From: Trichoplusia ni
Taxonomy: Eukaryota; Arthropoda; Insecta; Lepidoptera; Noctuidae
DNA: 64,000 bases
Reading direction: 5' to 3'
Assembly: GCF_003590095.1 (NCBI RefSeq)
Contig: NC_039502.1
Span: 4,909,517 to 4,973,516 of the forward strand
Below, one piece after another: positions 10,226-20,013 of the stretch (position 1 is its first letter; each line of letters begins with the position of its first letter). The translations under genes were made by a program, and so were the position numbers. The notes under the pieces are model-generated. The model did no database searches, had not been told where the DNA came from, and was given only the letters and a program-made list of their open reading frames with translations.

Positions 10226-11596
10226 TTAAAAAATAAATGGACACAACTTCTCCAGACAAAGATCAACCATTATTTCACCACTTGTAAAACGATTTACAAT
10301 GTTATTTATCCGCTTATCATATTCTATTTGTTCTGGTCTTCTTTGATTAGTTTTTGTGCTTAAAATTTTTTGATAAATAGAATCATCCTCCAAAGTTTTT
10401 AAAAATTGAACCAGGTTAGAGGATTTACCTAATGTCCTATTTAACATAGCGTGCCAACCTTCTAACTTGTTTGTTGTGCGATGTCTTTCACCATAACAAC
10501 ACCATTTGTCTTTCATTAGGTTGTTCTCGAACCACTGTTTTACGAAATAATCATTAAATTTAGTTACAGCTTCATCAGTAGGACTATCCTCCATAATATA
10601 AAGATATCCATCGGTTACAGCTTCCGGTGGTAAATGAGCCAATACTGTCAATAAAGCTACATGTTTTCGTGTGATTTTATTTTTGCTTAGATTAAGTTGT
10701 TCTGCTTTCTTCCATATAGCTCTATTGAAATGATAAAAGCATCCTTTTATTGAAGCTTCAGGAAATTTCTCTTCTAATGTTGACATAACAGCGGCTTCAA
10801 AATCAACTGTGAATTTCATTGGATCCCAGTTTGGGATACTTTTTTTTATTAAAGTAAAAAGCAAATTATATGTACTTTGCTTTTTATTTGTTAACAAAGC
10901 GTATAAGACCGGCATTATTTTAGTTTCTTTTTCAGAACTGCCTACATCAGCGTGTAACGTATATAGTTGCGAAAAAGGACGTGGGCATGTTTTAAATGTC
11001 CCATCACCAAAGAAGTGTTTCTCTCTGCTTATTATATCCCTCGACGTATCAGACGCGAAAGCTATTATTCTATTGTTTTTATACTTATAGTCAAAGAGGA
11101 GAAACTTTTGAAAAATGTCGGGTACTTCGACATCCGTCGCTATAGCATATCTGGTTTTTTTAACACCTACCGCCATATTTCTTTTCTTATATAGGTAAGA
11201 TTTAACATTTTTATACGACGGAAATTCTTTTATAGTGTCGTCACTTGCGTCTTTTAAAGAAATCACAGCTTCACGATATACAGTTGGGATAGTCTTCTTA
11301 AAATCTTCGCGAACTTTTGTTTTGCAAATCGAAATTGCCTTCCTGACTTCATTTTTCGCAATACTTTTTTGGCATTTATGTACTGTTGACTTCATAATTT
11401 TATTTTCAGTTAGCATAATAGTAGTAGTTCCATGACATTTAGGCCAGTTAACACACCGCCAGTAAGAAGAACCATTCTTATATTCTTTTTTCTGGTAATA
11501 TTGATGACCTTCTAAGAGTAACACGCGTCCGCCGCGCTTCGAAGTCACAAAATCAAAATGAATTAAACCACTACTCGTAGACGGAATATCGGCCAT
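10226..11596 (-). CDS. MULE transposase with FLYWCH zinc finger
   Basis: Intact frame of about 456 codons from MADIPSTSSG (11596); an in-frame ATG 17 codons upstream is possible but adds an odd leader. Residues about 20-75 form a FLYWCH-type zinc finger (GGRVLLLEGHQYYQKK, SYWRCVNWPKCHGT, HKC). The MULE catalytic domain follows: FFGDGTFKTCPRPF (first Asp), KFTVDFEAAVMSTL (second Asp), KGCFYHFNRAIWKK (CxxH-type motif), and TTNKLEGWHAMLNR holding the likely catalytic Glu. It would bind the terminal repeats and excise the element in the nucleus. No stop or frameshift was found, so this is the best-preserved complete gene in the window. Confidence 0.88.
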   Translation of the reverse strand: MADIPSTSSGLIHFDFVTSKRGGRVLLLEGHQYYQKKEYKNGSSYWRCVNWPKCHGTTTIMLTENKIMKSTVHKCQKSIAKNEVRKAISICKTKVREDFKKTIPTVYREAVISLKDASDDTIKEFPSYKNVKSYLYKKRNMAVGVKKTRYAIATDVEVPDIFQKFLLFDYKYKNNRIIAFASDTSRDIISREKHFFGDGTFKTCPRPFSQLYTLHADVGSSEKETKIMPVLYALLTNKKQSTYNLLFTLIKKSIPNWDPMKFTVDFEAAVMSTLEEKFPEASIKGCFYHFNRAIWKKAEQLNLSKNKITRKHVALLTVLAHLPPEAVTDGYLYIMEDSPTDEAVTKFNDYFVKQWFENNLMKDKWCCYGERHRTTNKLEGWHAMLNRTLGKSSNLVQFLKTLEDDSIYQKILSTKTNQRRPEQIEYDKRINNIVNRFTSGEIMVDLCLEKLCPFIF

Positions 11597-11832
11597 TGTG
11601 ATAAGAAATGACAAACAAAAGTAATGCACTTGATAACGATCGAACAACTACTGACGGGATAGAATTTCACTAATTGATATTGCAAAGTAATAGTAGAAAT
11701 TTGGTACAAATAGAGGGTACTTAAGGTAAAACTTAAGATAGCAGAAATAAAATGAGGGTAGATGAGAAAAATCTTTTGTATTTAACTGTCCATAGAGGGT
11801 TGAACATAGATAAAAAAACATGCAAAATAAAA

Positions 11833-11867
11833 GTCCACGTTCAACCCCCGGGGGGTTGAACGTGGAC
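11833..11867. repeat. Perfect 17-bp-arm palindrome inside the MULE end
   Basis: Arms gtccacgttcaaccccc and gggggttgaacgtggac around one central g. A matching, slightly decayed palindrome sits at 9993-10026 near the other end. Confidence 0.85.
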
Positions 11868-11920
11868 AACATTTAGGGGTCGAATATGGCTGGGGGTAGA
11901 GATTGTGGGGGTTGAACGTG
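11852..11920 (-). repeat. MULE right terminal inverted repeat
   Basis: Reverse complement of 9940-10008 with about eight mismatches. Its inner edge overlaps the 11833-11867 palindrome. Confidence 0.75.
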
Positions 11921-11984
11921 GACTAAACCCAGAAAACTATGTTAACAAATTATAGAATTAAGAGAATCCTTGCTTAAAATTCCG
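11921..11984 (+). pseudogene. LINE ORF1 remnant, right part
   Basis: Short continuation of the ORF1 remnant after the MULE (about NYVNKL then stops), ending where the inverted Penelope piece begins. Too short to identify on its own; assigned by position. Confidence 0.3.
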
Positions 11985-12115
11985 CGAATACGTTATTGTT
12001 GAACAGGCAAGTCTCAACATTGCAAATAATGTCCTCGTACAGTATTCTACGCGGTGTTACAGCGAAATTTAAACCTTTTTGTAGTACTTGCACGGTCGGT
12101 GGATCTAACATTTGT
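11985..12115 (-). pseudogene. Penelope N-terminal coding segment, inverted
   Basis: Read on the minus strand it encodes LQKGLNFAVTPRRI and YEDIICNVETCLFNNN, the conserved N-terminal region that in Penelope proteins lies directly upstream of the IRQDISSVLRR region found on the plus strand from about 12141. Order and polarity show a local inversion at the 5' end of the insertion. Confidence 0.75.
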
Positions 12116-12134
12116 TTTGACAGATTTATAACTG

Positions 12135-13931
12135 CGTGGTGTGAGGAAGGAAGATTTGGAGGCGATACGCCAAGATATATCATCTGTTTTACGTCGAAGT
12201 GTAGTGCCCAAAGCAAACCTCCCTAAAGCCGAACATCTCGCTTTAAAGAACCTCAAAAACAGACAAGATGTAACTATACTCCGTGCAGATAAGGGAAACG
12301 CTACGGTCGTCATGGATACATCGGACTACAATGCTAAAATAGAAGATCTATTGTCGGACGCAAGTACATATAAACCAGTGAAAACTGATCCTACCAAAAA
12401 GGTGTTAACAACTACCACCGCCTTGGTTAAGAAACACTCCGAAGCATTAAGTCTAGATGTTACCTACTTAATACCTACATGCGCAAAACCACCTAAACTG
12501 TATGGGTTGCCAAATATACACAAACCAAACGCCCCACTACGTCCTATTGTAAGCCAAATCGACACACCAACCTACAGATTGGCTCAGCACGTCGCGAAAA
12601 CATTCTCACCACTCAGAGGCAACACCACAGCGTTTGTGAAGGATTCATACCACTTTGTCAATGAGATTAAACATCTACATCTTCATGACAATGAAGTAAT
12701 GGTTAGTTTCGACGTACAGTCCTTGTTTACATGCCTACCAGTTAAGGATTGCATTGAAATTGTTTCCAAGAAGCTAGCAGAGAACAACCTACCTCTAGAA
12801 TATGCAGAACTTCTCGAGCACTGCCTCACATCTGGCTACCTACTGTGGAACAATAAATTCTATGTACAAGTAGATGGTGTAGCGATAAGCTCGCCTGTAA
12901 TCCCTGTAGTCGCCGATATATTCATGAAAGACTTCGAGGAGGCAGCCTTAAAAACAGCTCCTTTCACTCCCAGGTTTTACAAACGGTACGTAGATGATAC
13001 TTTCACAGTTTTACCATCTAGTCAAGTAAATGCATTTTTAAAACATCTCAACTCCATCAATAACAAAATTCAATTCACTATGGAGTTGGAGGATAATAAA
13101 TCCCTTGCCTTCTTAGACATATTAGTTAAAAGAAATCCTGATCAGACCATAAGTCACACCGTGTATAGAAAGAAGACCCATACAGATAGGTACTTAAACG
13201 GTGAATCTCACCACCACCCTAAACAGTTAGCTACCGTGGGAAAATCTTTGTTTCAGAGAGCACACGGACTCTGTGATGACAGACACCTTGCCGCTGAGCT
13301 TCAACACATCAAGCTAGTACTGCGAGACAACAAGCTCCAAGTTCCAAGGCCCCGTCACAGAAACCGAGTGAAGCCAGCCACTGTTGATCGTTTGCCTGCT
13401 GTACTACCATATGTCAGAGGAGTCACTGACAAGATTGGTTACATCCTGAAGCGAGCTTCAATTAAAACATACTTCAAGCCGCCCAAGAAGATTAGCCAGT
13501 CCTTACCATCCGTCAAGTGTCACATACCTCTACAAGATGCAGGAGTATACAAACTAGATTGTGACTGCGGCCTCTCTTACATCGGTCAAACCAAACGAAG
13601 CATAGGGACCCGCGTTAAAGAACACATAACTGACGTCAAACACCGCCGCTCAACGAAGTCTGCAGTCGCCGAACATGCTGAAGGTTCCAGCCATTATATT
13701 AGATTTGACCAACCACAGATCCTCGCTAAAGAATCCAAATTCCTACCTAGGATGTTTCGCGAGGCTATTGAGATTAAAAAACACCCTAATTTCAATAGAG
13801 AAGATGGCTGGAAGATGTCACCTACTTGGGATCCAATAATAAATAAACTCAAGGCCAAACCCAAGAGCAGCGCTGCAAGACATCAAGACACAGTGAGCTC
13901 ATACTGCGTAGGTCGGACCACAAATAATTAA
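12135..13931 (+). pseudogene. Penelope-like RT with GIY-YIG endonuclease (N-terminally truncated)
   Basis: About 596 codons without a stop; no true start, since a TAA sits at 12129 and the N-terminus is in the inverted piece. Motifs: NLPKAEHLALKNLK, ILRADKGNATVVMD, RPIVSQIDTPTYRLA; RT motif A VSFDVQSLFTCLP (Asp); YKRYVDDTFTVLP (catalytic YVDD, near 12990); SLAFLDILVKR. The C-terminal GIY-YIG nuclease has GVYKLDCDCGLSYIGQTKR (from about 13539), RVKEH and a terminal HPNFNREDG. The normally conserved G-SPL region reads GVAISSPVIPVVADIF, a probable damaging change. Penelope proteins prime at DNA ends or nicks. Confidence 0.88.
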
Positions 13932-14085
13932 TTAAAATATGAAGGTAGAACGAGCAACATCTTCTGTCAAGACGAACGCCATCTCAGTCTGCCCGTGACC
14001 ATGATACCTGCAAAGGTTTCGAAACGTCGGGAACTAAAATCTAAAATTAAACCGCGATAAAATCCGTAAAAGTAGTTTCATTTCA
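13932..14085 (+). other. Penelope 3' untranslated tail
   Basis: Strongly conserved among the four copies here: gaccatgatacctgcaaagg, tttcgaaacgtcgggaact, and the last bases ccgtaaaagtagtttcattt. Conservation of a non-coding tail suggests a role in RNA recognition or processing (inference). Confidence 0.7.
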
Positions 14086-14994
14086 ATGAAACAGAATTTT
14101 TTATAATGTACGACAAAAACTAGTGTTTTCTCACTCTAACCGTCGTATTGAAGTGTCACTCAACTGTCAAAGAGTGTTACTACATTCCAGAAATTCATTT
14201 AGTTCATTAGCTTTTCGTTCGCGATTGTTTATTTTTCGTGTTTTCGTATTGTGATTTTTCTAAATTGTTATGATGATTGTCATATAAATCGAAATTCATG
14301 TAAAATGTTGAAATATATAAAACGAAATCCAGAACCATCATGATAGTTAACACCCCGACTCAGAGCACCCCGACATGGACAGGTTAGGTTAGAAGCCGCC
14401 AACCCCTTCGTGGTTTTTTCTTTTTTAACCACCCAGAAGTAGGCGCACGAAGCGGGGCTCCGTCGACCTAGCAGGCAACGCCGTTTTTACACACCTAACC
14501 TCAAAACTAAATTTCAAAAAATCTCAAAAACTAAACGTATCCGCATCTTTTCCCTTTAAATCGCCCTGTATATCGTGGACACCATCCCTCCCCCCTACCC
14601 CATCCCCGCATGGACCTATGAATGCAGCAGATTACTAAAGAATACCCGCTAATTCTTTTGTCTTCAACCGCCGGTCTTTCAGTGCTGTCTCTTCGACAAA
14701 TTGAAAGTTTTCATCAGTAATGGCCTCGGACGGACATCCTGGGCGGGCGTCACCTTCAATTAATTGTTTTCCTAAACGAAACCGTTTCGCCCATTCTTTT
14801 AAGGTGGAATATGACGGAATCCAAACGTTTGATTTCGGTCGGCGTCTTCCTCTCTTTAGTCAAAAAATAATCACGGTTCGATACTCAATCTATATCCATT
14901 TCGAATTTTCTGTCGACTTTCAAACTTCAAAAGTCAAGTTATTCAATGTCAAGCTAGTTTGATATGTTTAATTAATCCAATGCGGGTTGGGTGG
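14086..14994. other. Non-coding stretch
   Basis: No convincing gene. Contains an aggttaggttag word (14381), a C-rich patch (14582-14610) and short frames without family motifs. It looks like ordinary intergenic or decayed repeat DNA. Confidence 0.4.
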
Positions 14995-15168
14995 AAATTT
15001 TTGGACCTTACTAAGTACAACCCTTTTTCTAGTTGAAAAGTAGCCTATGCCTTTTCTCAGGCTCTAGACAATCTATGTACCAAGTTTCATTGCAATCGGT
15101 TCAGTAGTTTTGGCGTGAAAGCGAGACAGACAGACAGAGATACTTTCGCATTTATAATATTAGAATGG
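14995..15168 (-). mobile_element. Helitron-like type B fragment
   Basis: Shares ttcagtagttttggcgtgaa, gcgagacagacagacagaga and a minus-strand TCCATTCTAATATTATAA end with the element at 3807-4162, but lacks a CTAG end, so it is truncated. Confidence 0.55.
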
Positions 15169-15636
15169 AGTATGGATTAGTAACAATGGAAGTATGAATT
15201 TCGTTAAATTCCAATCGTACTGACAAACAAACCGCTGTCGCTATCTTTACCGTTGATTTTTCGCAAAAAAAATATAGTTCAAATGTCATTTAGTTTCGCA
15301 CAGTGATTTATTTGTCTTAAATAATTCGGTTGACGTAGATATACGAACTCTTTTTGTAATTGCAGCGTTCCGCGCGTCGCTTTGATAAATGTAGTAGCAT
15401 TGACAGTTGAAGTTGTATTGACAGGTCTGCTGGAGGTCATGAAAACATGTCTGTTGTATTCATTGATTAAAACAAGGTGTAGACTAGGTATTCGTCCACT
15501 TCATTCACAAATAGAAATATATCTTCTCATAAACGATTGATATCACAAACAGATAGAATGTTTTCTTCTGGCTCTTTTGGGATTTAGTAATTTTTCATTA
15601 ATAAATTGAAAGCGGTGTCGTGGATACCTAGGTACG
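15169..15636. other. Non-coding stretch
   Basis: AT-rich, no gene or recognised repeat apart from its edges. Confidence 0.4.
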
Positions 15637-15928
15637 GTTATGTGGCGAAACTTTGGAGAAGACTTTATTATATCTTGCGGTTGATGGCGATAGATCTGTT
15701 GAGTTTTTGTTTGATTGACTTTGGCATATGCCTATAAACCGTGCATCTTTCCATACTAATATTATAAATGCGAAAGTATCCCTGTCCGTCTGTCTGTCTC
15801 GCTTTTACACCATTACTACTGAACCAATTGTATAGAAATTTGGTTTACAGATAATCTGATTAAGGACATAGGCTACTATTTAAATGAAAAAAGGGTTGTA
15901 ATGGCGGCTAATGGTAGGTCAAAACCAC
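15637..15928 (+). repeat. Inverted partner of 3992-4283, includes Helitron-like type B 5' part
   Basis: Contains tccatactaatattataaa at 15751 (Helitron TC end) preceded by the same approximately 115-bp flank as the copy at 4163-4283, in opposite orientation. It stops near aggtcaaaacc without a CTAG terminus. Confidence 0.68.
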
Positions 15929-15944
15929 GAGGTCATCACGCCAA

Positions 15945-16000
15945 AACCACTTTGCGCGACGTGTCGCGGGTTCGATCCCCGCGTAGGACAAACATTTGTA
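15945..16000 (+). repeat. tRNA-like box B fragment
   Basis: Contains cgcgggttcgatccccgcg (15965-15983), a stem-loop with a canonical box B core like a tRNA T-arm. No convincing box A upstream, so it is most likely a SINE or pseudo-tRNA remnant. Confidence 0.35.
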
Positions 16001-16166
16001 TGATCCACGAATGCTGTTGTACGAATGTTGTTTATTACTCGCTAAAACCTATCTTAGCTCGCCCGCTACATATCGAACCATTACGCCCTTTTACGTAGTA
16101 AGGTCCAAAAGTTTCCGGCCTGAACTATAAATGAAGGATAAATCTCAAAAAACTTTTATTATCTTA
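16001..16166. other. Non-coding spacer
   Basis: Nothing recognised. Confidence 0.35.
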
Positions 16167-16560
16167 TCTAAATATATAAAACTCAAAGGTGACTGACTGA
16201 CATAGTGATATAACAATGCACAGCCGAAACCACTGGACGAATCGGACTCGAATTTGGCAAGCAGGTAGAAGTTATATTGTAGGCATCCGCTAAGATAGGA
16301 TTTTGGCAAAATCCACCCCTAAGGGGGTAAAATACGGGATGAAAGTTTGTATCAAACTTTGTCAATTTTAAACCGATCGCGCTGAGACTTTACATGCATT
16401 ATAGCTACTATGACGTAGGCATCCTCTAAGAAATGATTTTGATATATTCCTCGACTAAGGGGGTGAAAGTTTGTGTAAATCTTCATCAATTTTCGGCTGA
16501 TTGAACTAAAACTAATAATTTAAGATTGGAGGTATTTAATTCATCCCCATGGAATAATGT
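16167..16560 (+). mobile_element. Helitron-like type C fragment
   Basis: Begins TCTAAATATATAAAACTC then ggtgactgactgacat, with two internal similar blocks (taggcatccgctaagatagg; taggcatcctctaagaaatg) each followed by a taaggggg word. This layout recurs in many lepidopteran genomes (recollection). The 3' end is not clear. Confidence 0.45.
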
Positions 16561-16700
16561 CGTAATCTAAAAATCAAAGTTTTACATGAAAAATAAAATA
16601 CGGTATGTAGCTCATAAATTTTAACCAGGTGTACATACTAACAAGATTTATATACCAAACGACGGCTGTTTTTTTTCTACAATGTAATAACAATCTGTAC
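16561..16700. other. Non-coding spacer
   Basis: AT-rich, no feature seen. Confidence 0.35.
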
Positions 16701-16973
16701 TCTATACTTATACATAAAGCTTAAGAGTTTGTTTGTTTGTTTAACGCGCTTATCTCAGGAACTACTGGTCCAAATAGAAAAAATTGGGTTTAATAGACCA
16801 TTCATCGAAGAAGGTTTTAGGCTATATAACATCACGCTGCAATGAATAGGAGCGAAGATACAATGAAAAATGTGGCAAAAACGGGGAAAAAATATTCATC
16901 TTCAAGGCCAACGTTCGAAAATTCCTAACTTATATCTTCTAACGACGCGGACGAAGTCGCGGGCAACAGCTAG
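16701..16973 (+). mobile_element. Lep1-like non-autonomous Helitron (type A), complete
   Basis: 273 bp, from TCTATACTTATACATAAAGC to gtcgcgggcaacagCTAG, with a preceding C and following T. Internal landmarks: gtttgtttgtttaacgcgct, ctcaggaactactggtcc, aataggagcgaagatacaat. The other type A copies here are at 18969, 48449 and 48965. No coding capacity. Confidence 0.72.
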
Positions 16974-18742
16974 TTTAATAACTAAGTTTATAATTAGGTA
17001 CAATGAGTGCAGAGACGCAGATTATGAGGTGTTTGTACTGCGAGGAAACGAATTCCAAAAAACTTTCCAAACTGGTGAAATAATCAATGGTGGGCGGACA
17101 ATAGACTACCCCTAGAACGGCTTTAACCCCTTTGACAGTTATTTCAAGTAGTAAGAATTCCGGATTACAATCAAAGAGAGAGGGGGACGTAAATATAATT
17201 TTGTAAGGGATGTTACTGCGGAGATATACAGGGTGGAAGGAACACCGTACGACGTAATGACTTTAAAATAACGTGTTAATTAATATTAATGAAGTCGCTA
17301 CCGTCGGAGATTAATATTTATAGATTTAGTCATTTTTGAGCACGCATTGAATTGGTTACCACGCGATCCTTATGCTCTGCGTACGTACTTACACGAACTG
17401 TAATGTGGTAGGAGGGCGACACTCGGCGAAACGATCGAGACGCGAGCGCATTTTATAAAAAAGGTGTGACGTAACAAATAACAATCACGAAAAAAATGTA
17501 CCAAACAATTTACACTATTCTGACTTCAATCTGTGTCTAGTGTATTATTAATTCAAACCTACTCTTACCTTAATCTCGCTCACTTCTAACATTATATGAT
17601 GGTTCGAAATGTCCTCCATTTACGTGAACACAAATTTTGGCGCGGCACAAAATCTGCTGCTGAACCAGGGTCAAAAAGTACCGCGTCCGGTAAATGTTCA
17701 ATGCGAGACTTGCATTGCCACGTGCTTCGCAATAATACATTAGCATGTTGCCATTCTCCCGGGCAGTAAAGACCTATCGGGCTACTAGGCATCGTAATTA
17801 AAAAATTACACACAGAACACACTCACTTAATTCACTTAACACAATAAAATTGTCTGCCTATACGATAATTAGTCCGCGAATTACCCGTTTGCACATGCAC
17901 ATTCGATTAGCGTAAGAAACGAACTGAGTAAAAATAGGTACTATTTTGAAAAAAGCCGAAGTTTCGGTTTTACCTTTGACTAGTGTTAGAATTAGATACC
18001 TATGATCCTTTATCTATAAACTGCATGAGGTCGATGTGAATATCGTAAAATTATTCTTAATAATAAAGTAGTTAGCTTAAACTTTTCAAATTGATTAATC
18101 ATAGAAGGTACTTTTGTGTACGAAAATAATTGTTTTATGTGACTGGAATAATGATTCAGTAGTTCATGGGTAGATCATGTATATTAGTAACAAAACACTA
18201 TTTAATTTTAGAAAAAATAAATTATTGTTTATAACAACATGTTTTAGAACTACAGAATTCTACTAAATAATTCAACAAAAACAAACTGTTAATAATAAAA
18301 GGTTTTAATGAAATTCGTGATAAGTTCATAAACGCTGAGAAGGTGTTTCTTTTTTTTCTTAACATGGAACCCGTGTAACAAATTAATCGATGTTTAATTT
18401 ATCCAGTGTCACAGGTACGTCACTCGCCGATACCGAAGTAGGTGTTTGTCGGCGCGCTGGCGGTGTCGACAAAGGCGGCTAGCGGTGCCTACAAAGCGCG
18501 CGGCTTCTTTTAAAGAAATAGTAGGCAGGATTACGAATAATGAGTGCGAGTGCGCGCGCAATAGTTGCGCTATCTCTTACGGTTGACGCTCATGTATTGG
18601 TTCGATTTTGACGTCACTTTCGGTTAGATTTGCGAGAGAGCGATAACCGACGAGTTACTTTACGAATCAGCTGATCGGGAGCAGTTTTTAGTGTTTCATT
18701 TACATTACCTTTTTCGTGAAAACGGCTTAAAAATGACTTTCG
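16974..18742. other. Long non-coding stretch
   Basis: No frame with recognisable motifs. 18425-18640 is relatively GC-rich with many CpG (cgcgcgcaatagttgcgc), in contrast to the AT-rich surroundings; it could be an old LTR or promoter region but nothing proves it. 17590-17820 has a short minus-strand frame without family resemblance. Confidence 0.35.
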
Positions 18743-18968
18743 TTATAAAACTATTGTTGAAATACGTAGGAAAAATGATTTTGTGACACATACAATTAAA
18801 AAAACGCGAAAAAAAAATGCAATTTTCATGAAAAGACATGATTCAGTAAACAAATCCAACAATTCCGAATGGTGTTGGGGAACACTTTGTGCATTAATAT
18901 GACACACATTTAAAAAGTTTGGTTTCCTCTGGCATTCGTTAATTAGGTAACTATTTACTGAAATGGAA
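18743..18968 (-). pseudogene. LINE endonuclease N-terminal fragment
   Basis: The minus strand contains the typical start of a LINE ORF2 apurinic-type endonuclease (VCHINAQSVPQHHSELLDLF), which contains the Asn and Gln expected near the active site. It ends after that in frame-broken sequence. A small orphan piece next to the Helitron. Confidence 0.55.
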
Positions 18969-19036
18969 TCTATACTAATATACATATAAAGCTGAAGAGT
19001 TTGTTTGTTTGTTTAAACGCGCTAATCTCAGGAACT

Positions 19037-19339
19037 AGTTAGATTTCGGGAGCGGGAAATTGTCCTTTTAAAAATAGAAATAAAAATTAATATTTAAAGA
19101 GACGAAATAAGATTTTATTATTTACGACCCGAGCTCACAGAGTTTGATGTAAGACTGCTTAATTAAAACATATTTATTAATTAATTCTAATACAATAGAA
19201 ACTTAAGACTATCTTACGGACTATAGTTACAATAACAAGTCGCCCGGGCGGGCCGACTGATAAGAAAAGTGCTGCGTTGGGCTCTACCGCAGCGTGAGAG
19301 CTTAAGGCTCTGCTACACTGATGGGTTAGGAATATAACT
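19037..19339 (-). repeat. Errantivirus 3' LTR
   Basis: 303 bp, near-identical to 30767-31070. Contains gataagaaaagtgctgcgtt and the terminal gttaggaatataact. Confidence 0.93.
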
Positions 19340-19350
19340 CCTCCCCCCTT
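19340..19350 (-). promoter_or_regulatory. Errantivirus polypurine tract
   Basis: Minus strand AAGGGGGGAGG directly abuts the 3' LTR, as required for plus-strand priming. Confidence 0.8.
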
Positions 19351-19470
19351 GGACCGAAGTTATCGGAAAAGCAGCGTTTTTCCGAGAACTTCGTAAAGTC
19401 CCTTGAACAAGATGTTACATACTGAATATATATGATTACAATTAAATCACTTAAACTGAGAATAATGGAG

Positions 19471-20013
19471 TTAACCCACTAATAATAAGGGTCTCTGATT
19501 AACTCTATTTTCCTCCAGGTGTGCCGGATTGTTTTCAATTTCTTTAGAATGACAATCCTGTTTCTTACAAAGATTTGCTTTTATTACAGAAGAGTACTTA
19601 TACAGAATTACGACTAATGACAATAAAATGACGATCGCGTACAACGAGTAAATGGCGACACTATTTGTTTCACTTGTTTCACTTTTTACACTGGTTACAC
19701 TTTTCTTCAGTATGTAGTTCAGATGTCGAATATCATCCAATTTAACTCCTTTTAGGTCTACAGGTTCCATATCTACAGCATCTGAGGTTTGTTCCCGTAA
19801 ATCAGGTAAGTTAATGATGGGCATAGGCATATATCTCGTCTGTAGGGAGTAAGAACGCCGCCTTTGGATTTGGATAGTGTCTATGGAGACATCGCATTGC
19901 TCTCCTATGGTTATAATGTATGTTCCCCGTATACGCTCCTTTGTATCGTCATTGTCACAAGTTTGAGATATGAGTTTATAATATTTGGAATATACTATCC
20001 AACTATTTGGCAA
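19471..20013 (-). pseudogene. env: Errantivirus env, C-terminal part with membrane anchor
   Basis: About 180 codons in a different frame from the upstream env segment, overlapping it by 11 bases. It carries a strongly hydrophobic helix (SLYAIVILLSLVVILY) about 45 residues before the end, the transmembrane anchor, followed by a short Lys- and Asn-rich tail. This is the stalk and anchor of the envelope glycoprotein. The frame change near 20003-20013 breaks env in this copy. Confidence 0.85.

Larger units (their letters stand above)
9940..11920 (-). mobile_element. Mutator-like (MULE) DNA transposon
   Basis: About 1.98 kb with 69-bp terminal inverted repeats (9940-10008 and 11852-11920, about 88% alike by eye) around one transposase gene on the minus strand. 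It interrupts a LINE ORF1 remnant. A candidate 9-bp target duplication with one mismatch is ccagcaaac (9932-9940) and ccagaaaac (11929-11937), the usual MULE size. That reading makes the right terminus about 8 bases longer than the left, so the ends are not fully settled. Confidence 0.82.
11985..14085 (+). mobile_element. Penelope-like retroelement with inverted 5' segment
   Basis: The main body (about 12135-14085) carries RT and a C-terminal GIY-YIG endonuclease, the hallmark of endonuclease-positive Penelope-like elements, followed by a 154-bp 3' tail ending gtagtttcatttca. The N-terminal part of the protein is encoded on the opposite strand just upstream (11985-12115), so the copy is a truncated insertion whose 5' end flipped during integration. 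Related 3' fragments occur at 3368, 47278 and 54511. Confidence 0.88.

Noticed and set aside
13960..14040. Hammerhead ribozyme in the Penelope 3' tail
   Set aside because: gaccatgatacc and cgaaacgtc look partly like the core words, but no CUGANGA word and no proper stem III could be laid out by eye.
14381..14392. Telomeric TTAGG repeat tract
   Set aside because: Only two adjacent units are present, not an array.
17592..17822. Short minus-strand frame as a host exon
   Set aside because: 76 codons without family motifs, no clear splice sites and no neighbouring exon; expected by chance.
18425..18640. CpG-rich block as a host gene promoter
   Set aside because: No gene follows on either side within reach; could equally be an old LTR. 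Kept only as a composition note.
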